NCBI RefSeq assembly: GCF_000283155.1
Contig: NW_004454178.1
Span: forward strand, 861,888-925,887
DNA length: 64,000 nucleotides
DNA from: Ceratotherium simum simum
Taxonomy: Eukaryota > Chordata > Mammalia > Perissodactyla > Rhinocerotidae
Direction: 5' to 3'
A program made the position numbers and the translations under genes. Numbering within the stretch: position 1 is the stretch's first letter; each line of letters opens with the position of its first letter. The notes beneath the pieces were generated by a model. The model was not told where the DNA came from. It searched no databases and saw only the letters and a list, made by a program, of their open reading frames with translations. Positions 38,493-47,021 of this stretch are shown piece by piece.

Positions 38493-39427
38493 GGACTATA
38501 TTTAATATAAGGGCAAGCAGTTCCAAAGCAATGAGGGGTAAGTTCAGAGCTCACCAACTACATTCACGATGATAAACGTCTTCCAGGGTCCTGTGGAAAG
38601 CAGAGGGCCCCCATCACTCAGATACTCTGACAGAGGAAAGGACCCATACTGAGTAAAACTAAGTTCTTCTCATGATGTGAACTTAATTCAGAAAAATATG
38701 TGAATTATGGTACAGGTGTAGCAGAAATAAACATGATTTATACAAAATGAGAAAATGGAAAGCTAAAAAGTTACACAGATTTGGGAAACATGTAAATTAA
38801 CTTGATTCGACTTCATCCAATAAGGTGACATTAGTAGAGCAGCTAAATTAAAATTCTCTTAGCTGTAATCAAAATCTCTAATTCTATGGCATTATAAAAA
38901 TTGCCTTAATAAGAAATTAGAATCAGAATTTTTTAAATGCTACTTACATAATTAAATTACAAAAATGAAAATGTGTAAATGCTAAATGTGAGGAAATAGA
39001 TGAAGTAGTTCTCTTCTCCCAAGGGTTTTAATATTTCTCAAAAAAGAGTATTTCTTTCCTTTCCCTCTGTACTCTTTCTCACAGGGCCGTTTAAACAGTG
39101 TGTAATTGTTTCCTAGGAATTTCATAAGAATCTTCCATTAGCAGAACTATAAAACAGCTTATGTATTTCCCTTTAATTTCTTAAATGATAAAATGGGATT
39201 TATTTTACTGGCATTTGAGGTATAAATGAGAAACAAATGAACATAGTAATTCGTGTCCTTCATAAGTTTGTTTTTCACATTTTAATTGTTAACATTTTTC
39301 CATGCGATATACATCTTTTGGGGGAATCGTTTGGCCATTTGGTTGCCTCTCAATTATCTTTCCTTGGTGGTTTTGTTCTGAATTGCAGAAATAAGACTTT
39401 ACAGCTAATATGCACATTTTCTTTTTT

Positions 39428-39762
39428 TCTTTTTTATATTTTATTTATTTATTTATTTATTTATTTATTTTTGTGTGAGGAAGATCAGCCCTGAGCTAAC
39501 ATCCATGCTAATCCTCCTCTTTTTTTTCGCTGAGGAAGACCGGCTCTGAGCTAACATCTATTCCCAATCCTCCTCCTTTTTTTCCCCCAAAGCCCCAGTA
39601 GATAGTTGTATGTCATAGTTGCACATCCTTCTAGTTGCTGTATGTGGGATGCGGCCTCAGCATGGCCGGAGAAGTGGTGCGTCGGTGCGCGCCCGGGATC
39701 TGAACCCGGGCCGCCAGTAGTGGAGCGCACACGCTTAACTGCTAAGCCACGGGGCTGGCCCC
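39428..39762 (-). mobile_element. ERE SINE, long variant
   Basis: A minus-oriented SINE starts with a (TTTA)n run (39435-39468, the A-rich tail). The body has two related arms, GAGGAAGATCAGCCCTGAGC and GAGGAAGACCGGCTCTGAGC, and it ends with the tRNA-like head CCACGGGGCTGGCCCC. Flanking ACATTTTCTTTTTT (39414) and ACATGTTCTTTCTT (39763) look like a target-site duplication. The doubled arm suggests a dimeric or partly duplicated tail. Confidence 0.93.
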
Positions 39763-40599
39763 ACATGTTCTTTCTTATCAGTGTCGAAGAGCTATATTAC
39801 CGATATTTCAGGGGTTTAAGCAATATTATAACAGTTGTGTCCCAGAAGTAGACTTTTCTAATTAGTAAGATTAAATTTTACCTGGACCTTGTTTTTCAGA
39901 ATATTTTATTTACTCCTTGAAAATTTTTACATTCTCCAATGTCATATAATGCAATGAAGGTAAAATAAATTCAGTTAGGTAGTGTTTCATCTTAGAAATG
40001 CTAAATAGATTATATTTTAAATCATTTTGATGGACTTCATGATAAAATAGTAAAAGTAGTTGATTGGATATTATTTTGAGGCCAGGCTTTTTTTATTCCC
40101 AAAGATTTCTTTAGCGAAGTTCGCGTGTTTTAAATAAAGTAATCAGAAATTCTTATGTAGGGGCTTCCTGCATTGGAGAAAACAGCACATGTCTAACAAA
40201 TTTAAAGATTTTTTTCAGCACATCAATGCATCTGTCTTTTCACAACCATCTGTTATCTGGCAGCACCATCTCTTATTTCCAGCAAGCTTTTCACGTGTGC
40301 ACAACTTACTGCCATTTCCACTAAGGGTAATAGAGCAATAAAACCCTTTCAGCTCTCAAGTCTTAAAATAAATAGCCTTTTAATGAGACTTTTAAAAGCA
40401 TCATTATTAGCAGATTCTACATAATTTTCCAAGCAATACATAATGTACGTTGCATTAGAATGTTAATTTGCTCATCTGAGTGGTAAAAGAGGTCCTCTGA
40501 GGTGATGATAATGGAGCTGAAAGTGTTCCTTGAATAATATTTCTGTGTTTCTGTGTATTGTTCTGTGGTCATGATGTCAACATCTTTTTCATCCCTAAG

Positions 40600-40845
40600 A
40601 AGAAGAAATGCTAGAGGGTCCAATGCCTGAGGAAGAGAAACCTGCCACTCTTCCTGAGAAAGAGTGTGGGGCAGCCAAGGCCTCAGACCAACCCAAGGGC
40701 CTCAGTGGGGGCCAGCTGGAGTCTAGTGCGGAGGCCCCAGTAGTTCCCGAAGAGAGTGCCCCAGCAGGGGTCCCAGAGGAGAAAAGTGTAAAAGAGGTCA
40801 CCGAGGTGCCTCCAGAAGTAAAAATCCCTTCCTCTGCCGGGGAAG
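40600..40845 (+). CDS. MAP2: MAP2 optional exon (likely exon 8): Glu/Pro-rich segment
   Basis: This 246-nt (82-codon) exon follows CATCCCTAAG and ends at GAAG|GTGTGT, again with one-base split codons at both ends. It encodes EEEMLEGPMPEEEKPATLPE and continues to KIPSSAGE, a highly acidic, proline-rich, probably disordered sequence like the rest of the projection arm. It is not in the standard MAP2 isoforms. It most probably corresponds to the low-abundance exon 8 described for MAP2. The acceptor carries three consecutive AAG triplets, so the splice site may wobble by one or two glutamates. A TGCATG (RBFOX) motif lies 20 nt past the donor. Inclusion would lengthen the projection arm by 82 residues. 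Confidence 0.85.
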
Positions 40846-40864
40846 GTGTGTCTCTCATGGGATT

Positions 40865-40870
40865 TGCATG
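40865..40870 (+). promoter_or_regulatory. RBFOX motif TGCATG downstream of exon 8
   Basis: TGCATG begins 20 nt after the exon 8 donor. RBFOX proteins bound downstream of a cassette exon usually promote inclusion in neurons and muscle. Motif-level evidence only. Confidence 0.5.
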
Positions 40871-42428
40871 TATTTTGTTGCCAATGGTCTCTCCAGCAGC
40901 TTACCAATGATGCCTTTCCAATGCTATTCCATCGCTCCGTCTTCTCATTAGGCTTAACGAGCAGAGAGTGTGGCTTGTGCTGGTGCTGTGTGGCAGCTTG
41001 GTTTTCCACCACTGCAGCCGATTCCTGGTTTTACTTTGCTGTGATACAATATGCTTTGCAGCCAGGTTGTGATGCTGTGTGAGCTTTCTTTCCGCCCCCC
41101 TCATTTCAAATGTTTGCCAGTCACATTGCTAATACATGTATATTTTTCTTTTTCTTTTTGGGACAGCAATTCATGTGCTTTTCTTTCAAATCATAGAGTT
41201 GGATTCTGGCACATAGAGCCTTAAATGGTAGAGACGTTTTTGTTTGCAACCGCAATGTGCTGTATTTTTTATGCTTCGATGAATACTGGTTTGGTTTCCT
41301 TAAAAGCTCCTGCTGGTGCTTCTCATATCATTTCCTCTCCATGACAGCCAACCCCTTTGATCATCCCCATATCTCTTGAGTTTTCATTCATCTAACCTTT
41401 ATTAGAAGTTCATAAATTATTTCTTTTCTGTTGTTACAACAGGACACACAAGTATATAAGGTAATGATGATCCATACACTTGCTCTTCGAGAGATGATTG
41501 AATTGTCTTATTTTCCCCCAAGTCTTTTCCAAATAATTACATTTAGCCCTAATGACCACAATGAATTACCTTTGGCCTTAAAACACAAGTGAAACTATGA
41601 AGCCTTTTGGGTTGGCGAATAAATAAAAATAAGAAAGAGTCATTTAATTTCTGTAGAGCATCTCTAAAGCCAGTAATGATCAGTGCTTCACCCGTCAGTC
41701 GTGTTTCAGGGAATGAGGTCATGACCAAGGAGAGAAAGATATTTTGATAACTGACTCTTTTAAAAATTTTGTTGCTCATATGACATCCTAGTATTAACAG
41801 TATAATTCAGATTTTCTTACATCTATCATACAGACTAAGTAATGACTAGGAATTAAGAATTTTGAATATGTGGTAGAAATTGACTCTTTAATTCTTAGAT
41901 CATATCATATAAAGTCAATGGCAAATATTTATTTATGTTCCTGAAATTTAATCTCAGATGACTTCTAAAAATTTATGCCAGTAACCTTTCAATGCCCTAA
42001 AAATTGGTCCTGGCATTTGTTGATCAAGTTAATTGAAACTGTTAACACTTATTATAAATTAATTGGCCTTTTGCCCATGGCCTGCCAATTCACTTTAAAA
42101 TGAGAAAACAAATGAAAAAGTTCAATAGAAATCAACCCTTTTCCATATTGAGTCCTTAATATGTCTTCTTTTGTACCCTAATGTTAAGTACTTATTCAAT
42201 ATTCTTTAATTTATAATTTTTATCTGTAGAAGGCACATGAAATTTCTACTATAAAACATGTGACATACTATTTAGGAGAGACCAAACAAAGGAAAAAAGA
42301 GTATTCAGAATATACTCTTATTACAATTCCTGTACCCGTTAGTTCACAGTGGGAGTTCATTTTAGCAATCGTACAAATGTGTCTCAGTCCTGACATTTTC
42401 ATATTGATTTTTAAGTGGGTAGCATGTT

Positions 42429-42434
42429 TGCATG
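42429..42434 (+). promoter_or_regulatory. RBFOX motif TGCATG upstream of exon 9
   Basis: TGCATG lies 118 nt before exon 9, with a further GCATG at 42422. Upstream RBFOX binding usually favours skipping, which would fit the developmentally skipped exon 9. Motif-level evidence only. Confidence 0.42.
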
Positions 42435-42551
42435 TTCCATAGTTTTTCATTTTACCCTACCGTTCATTTGTCATTTCAAAATATAATTTTAAGCTTACTG
42501 CCTGAAAGCCCTTGCCTATTATTTGTTTAAAAATCAACCCAATTACTTCAG

Positions 42552-45500
42552 GTTTACTTACAGCCTCGACGATGGAGTTCCATGATCAACAGGAATTGAC
42601 TCCCTCTGCAGCTGAGCCACTGGACAAGAAGGAAGAGGAGTCAGAGAAACAAAGCAAGCCTGGCGAAGACCTTGAACATGCTGCCTTAGTTTCTCCGCCT
42701 GAGACAACTGACACTTCTCCTGATAAAAAGGACATGCAAGGCACAGAAGAAGAAAAAGCACCTCCCAGTCTGTTTGGGCACCCTCTTGGTGCCAGCCTGG
42801 AAGACATGAAACAGAAGACAGAACCAAGCCTGGTGGTCCCTGGTATTGGCCTCCCAGCACAGCCTCCAGCTCCAAAAGAGCAAAAGGACTGGTTCATCGA
42901 AATGCCAATAGAAGCAAAAAAGGATGAGTGGGGTTTAGCTGCTCCAATATCTCCTGGCCCCCTAACACCCATGAAGGAAAAAGATGTACTTGACGATATC
43001 CCCAAATGGGAAGGGAAACAATTTGATTCTCCCATGCCGAGTCCCTTTCAGGGGGGAAGCTTCAGTCTTCCTCTGGATGTCATGAAGCATGAAATCGTTG
43101 CAGAAGCAACACCCTTTGCCCCTGCCCTATTACAGCCAGATGACAAAAAATCTCTAGAAGAAACCAGTGGCTCAGCAACTGCCAAAGATAGTTCTACAGT
43201 TGAAGAGCCCCATAAGGATAAACCTGACAAAATGGCAGAAGCACCAGCCTCAGAGGCAATCACCCCACCCGAAGATGCTCACATTCCAGTTGTGGATGAA
43301 TGTGTCCCAGAGAAAGTTTTAGGGGAAGAAAAAGAGGAGATAAAGCAAGACAGTGTGCCGAAAAAAGAGACTTCCATCCTCAGTGCACAGGAACCTACAC
43401 TTACTGAAAAGGAACCTCAGCTAACACTTGAACAAAAAACAACCATTTCTGACAAAGCAGCCACGCCAAAAGAGAGTGAACCCCCAGAAGTGACAGATGA
43501 AGAAACAAGCATACTTCAGCCCTCCACAGAGCACACTTTCTCAAAAGAAGAACAGAAGAGCCAAGAACCTACCACAGACATATTAAAACAGGACTCATTC
43601 CCTGTAAGCCTGGAGCGAGCTATTACAGATTCAGCCATGACCTCTAAGACACCAGAGAAAGTCATCACCGAACCAGCTGCACTAAGTGAAAAGAGTGATA
43701 CCCAGGACCTTTTTGAGGAAAAAGTTACTGACGAAGATAAAAAGGTTGAAGGAGTTGGCGCTGCAGCATCAGCTGAGATGGAAATGCCATTTTATGAAGA
43801 TAAGTCAGGAATGTCCAAGTACTTTGAAACATCTGCCTTGAAAGAAGAAGTGACAAAAAGCATCCAACCAGGCAGTGATTACTATGAACTGAGTGACGCA
43901 AGAGAAAGCGCCCCAGAGTCTTTTGATACTGTATCTCCCGTGTATAAAAATGGCGACAAGGCACTTCAGGCAGCGAAAGAATCCCAGCCCAGTGCTCCAG
44001 CACAAGAAGCAGGCTATAGCACTCTCGCACAGAGTTATCCATCTGATTTACCTGAAGAGCCCAGTTCTCCTCAAGAAAGGATGTTCACTATTGATCCGAA
44101 AGTGTATGGGGAGAAAAGGGATCTCCACAGTAAGAATAAGGATGATTTGACACTAAGCAGGAGTTTAGGACTTGGAGGTAGGTCCGCAATAGAACAAAGA
44201 AGCATGTCAATCAATTTGCCCATGTCTTGCCTGGATTCCATAGCCCTTGGATTTAACTTTGGTCGGGGGCATGATCTTTCTCCTCTGGCTTCTGATATTC
44301 TAACCAACACTAGTGGAAGTATGGATGAAGGGGATGATTACCTTCCAGCCACAACACCTGCATTGGAGAAAGCCCCTTGCTTCCCAATAGAAAGCAAAGA
44401 GGAAGAAAAACAGGTAGAGGCTGAAAAAGCTACCGGAGAGGAAAGTACTCAAGTAGAGGCATCATGTGAGTCACCTTTCCTAGCCAAAGATTATTACAAA
44501 AATGGTACTGTCATGGCCCCCGACCTGCCTGAAATGCTAGATCTGGCAGGAACAAGGTCAAGATTAGCTTCCGTGAGTGCAGATGCTGAGGTGGCCAGGA
44601 GGAAATCAGTCCCGTCAGAGACTGTGGTTGAGGAGAGTAGCACTGGCTTGCCCCCTGTCACTGATGAAAACCACGTCATTGTTAAAACGGACAGTCAGCT
44701 CGAAGACTTGGGCTACTGTGTGTTCAATAAGTACACGGTCCCACTGCCATCACCTGTTCAAGACAGTGAGAATTTATCTGGGGAGAGTGGTTCCTTTTAT
44801 GAAGGCACTGATGATAAAGTGCGAAGAGATTTGGCCACAGACCTTTCATTGATTGAAGTAAAACTGGCAGCTGCCGGAAGAGTAAAAGATGAGTTCAGTG
44901 CTGAGAAAGAGGCACCACCACATATCCCTGGAGACAAATTGGGACTGGGTAGGGAATTGGATCAGGAGAGGAGAGCTAATGATAAGCTGGATACTGTACT
45001 AGAAAAAAGTGAAGAACATGCTGATTCAAAAGAACATGCCAAGGAAACAGAAGAGGCTGGTGATAAAATCGAACCATTTGGAGTAGACGTAACCCACGAG
45101 CATGCTCTGGCCAAAGAACTGACAGTATCAAAAGATGCATCACCTCTTGTGGCTGAGAAAGCAGAGAAAGGTCTCAGTTCAGTGCCAGAGGTAGCTGAGG
45201 TAGAACCATCCAAAAAAGCTGAACCAGAACTGGATTTTGCTGCAAAGAAAGCTGACCAGGGTCCGTTAGATGTTAAAATCAGTGACTTTGGACAGATGGC
45301 TGCAGGGCTAACCATAGATGCTGGAAAAGCAGTAGAGCTTAAACCTGAAGCTACACGGGACCTGACTCCCCCGTCCGCAGCCCCTCAGGAGGCAGAGGCA
45401 TTCCTGGGCGTTGAGTCTGGCCACTTGAAAGAAGGCGCCAAAGTCAGTGAGACGGAAGTCAAGGAGAAGGTGAGCAAGCCTGACTTGGTGCACCAGGAAG

Positions 45501-46310
45501 CTGTAGACAAGGAAGAGTCCTACGAGTCCAGCGGTGAGCATGAAAGTCTCACCATGGAGTCCTTGAAAGCCGATGAGGGCAAGAAGGAAACGTCCCCGGA
45601 GTCTTCTCTAATTCAAGACGAGATTGCCATCAAATTGTCAGTAGAAATACCTCGTGCACCCGCTGCTTCAGAGGCTGACGTAGCTCCAGGGGAGAGAGCT
45701 GATGTCCAGATGGAATTTATCCAGCTGCCAAAAGAAGAAAGCAAAGAGACCCCAGACATATCTGGTACGCCCTCTGACATGACAGAGCCACTGCCCGAAG
45801 CCGTGGCCCCTGAACCAGCGGGGGCTCAGAGCGAGGAAGAAGAGATAGAAGCCCAGGGAGAATACGATAAACTGCTCTTCCGCTCAGACACCCTTCAGAT
45901 TACCGACCTGGGTGTCCCGGGTGTCCGGGAGGAATTTGTGGAGACCTGCCCAGGGGAACACAAGGGAGTGATCGAGTCCGTTGTAACCATCGAGGACGAT
46001 TTCATCACTGTGGTGCAAACCACGACCGACGAAGGGGAGTCAGGTTCCCACAGCGTGCGTTTCGCAGCTCTCGAGCAGCCGGAGGTGGAAAGGAGACCGT
46101 CCCCTCGTGCCGAAGAAGAGCTCCAAGTGGAAGAGGCAGCTGAAGCCCAGGCAGAACCCAAGGACGGCTCCCCAGAGGCTCCGGCTTCCCCTGAGAGAGA
46201 AGAGGTTGCTCTCTCAGAATACAAGACAGAAACCTATGACGATTACAAAGACGAGACCACCATTGATGACTCCATCATGGATGCGGACAGCCTCTGGGTG
46301 GACACTCAAG
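42552..46310 (+). CDS. MAP2: MAP2 large exon (exon 9): projection domain
   Basis: A 3759-nt exon runs from TTACTTCAG to CAAG|GTGTGC and is open throughout (1253 codons' worth). It starts GLLTASTMEFHDQQEL and ends SIMDADSLWVDTQ, matching human MAP2 from about residue 152 to the end of the projection domain. It is strongly acidic (Glu/Asp/Lys/Ser/Pro), with no membrane or catalytic motif. This is the long arm that projects from the microtubule and sets spacing between dendritic microtubules. Landmarks include KKDEWGLAAPISPGPLTP near the start, a central block with SLGLGGRSAIEQRSMSINLP, a basic patch EVARRKSVPS that looks like a PKA/PKC site, and a C-terminal SEYKTETYDDYKDETTIDD. The exon is used in MAP2a/b and skipped with exons 10-11 in MAP2c. 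Translation past the donor gives a short tail and stop at 46348. The reading frame starts upstream in intron sequence at 42512, so no methionine there is used as a start. Confidence 0.99.
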
Positions 46311-46507
46311 GTGTGCATTATTTTTTTAAATTTTCTACCCCCAAATAAAATCCAATAACCTAATGGAAAAATTTTTTTCATTTTAAACATTTTTAAATGT
46401 CCCCTTTCTCTTTAATTTGCGTTTTGTGAAATAGATGCGGGATTGTGTACATTTGTTACTAATATTTCCGTGTTGTTGTTGTTGTCATGGTTTGCTTCGA
46501 TCCACAG
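46311..46507 (+). other. MAP2: Short intron 9 with an AATAAA signal
   Basis: Only 197 nt. AATAAA occurs at 46344-46349, 34 nt past the donor and overlapping the read-through stop codon. A GTTGTT-rich stretch follows at 46472-46488. A possible intronic polyadenylation site; see findings. Confidence 0.6.
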
Positions 46508-46714
46508 ATGATGATAGGAGCGTCATGACAGAACAGTTAGAAACTATTCCTAAAGAGGAGAAGGCTGAAAAGGAAACTCGGAGACCATCTCTTGAGAAAC
46601 ATAGAAAAGAAAAGCCATTTAAAACCGGGAGAGGCAGAATTTCCACTCCTGAAAGAAAAATAGCTAAAAAGGAACCTAGCACAGTCTCCAGAGATGAAGT
46701 GAGAAGGAAAAAAG
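46508..46714 (+). CDS. MAP2: MAP2 coding exon (exon 10)
   Basis: This 207-nt exon begins after TCGATCCACAG and encodes DDDRSVMTEQLETIPKEE and onward to the basic stretch GRGRISTPERK and DEVRRKK, matching human MAP2. Charge changes from the acidic arm to a lysine/arginine-rich region here. The donor, AAAAAAG|GTTCAT, is poor against the GTRAGT consensus, while a better GTGAGA sits 16 nt upstream inside the exon. The position of the real junction is supported by the one-base split codon that rejoins with the next exon to give KKAVYKKAEL. It belongs to the exon 9-10-11 block left out of MAP2c. Confidence 0.96.
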
Positions 46715-46886
46715 GTTCATTTCGCAATCACTTCTTTTAAAATGTTTTTGACTTAATTCATTATTGCTCTTTTGTAAAAGAAACTGCCTAACAGTGGTAG
46801 CTAATTATTCGTGAAATTTCGTTCTGTTTTGCTGCAAGTGTTTATTTTTTCCTGATGGTATGCTTTTTGTGTTTTCTTATTCATAG

Positions 46887-47021
46887 CGGTTTATAAGAAG
46901 GCTGAACTTGCTAAAAAAACAGAAGTTCAGGCCCACTCTCCCTCCAGGAAATTCATTTTAAAACCTGCTATCAAATATACTAGACCAACTCACCTCTCCT
47001 GTGTTAAGCGGAAAACAACAG
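46887..47021 (+). CDS. MAP2: MAP2 coding exon (exon 11)
   Basis: This 135-nt exon lies between TTATTCATAG and ACAG|GTGACT. It encodes AVYKKAELAKKTEVQAHSPS and on to THLSCVKRKTT, a basic segment identical or nearly so to human MAP2 as I recall it. It is the last exon of the unit skipped in MAP2c. The intron before it is only 172 nt. Basic composition suggests it strengthens contact with the acidic microtubule surface in the long isoforms; that role is inference. Confidence 0.97.

Larger units (their letters stand above)
37643..40599 (+). other. MAP2: MAP2 intron between exons 7A and 8
   Basis: Non-coding. It contains a 42-nt imperfect tandem duplication (38421-38492) and one ERE SINE (39428-39762). 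The rest is AT-rich with no recognisable gene. Confidence 0.9.
40846..42551 (+). other. MAP2: MAP2 intron between exons 8 and 9
   Basis: Non-coding, 1.7 kb, AT-rich, with no interspersed repeat recognised. TGCATG motifs lie close to both flanking exons (40865-40870 and 42429-42434). Confidence 0.9.

Noticed and set aside
42558..46224. Antisense and alternate-frame open reading frames over exon 9 (for example 42586-43035 and 45895-46224 on the minus strand)
   Set aside because: They are shadows of the strongly biased MAP2 coding frame and show no independent protein features.
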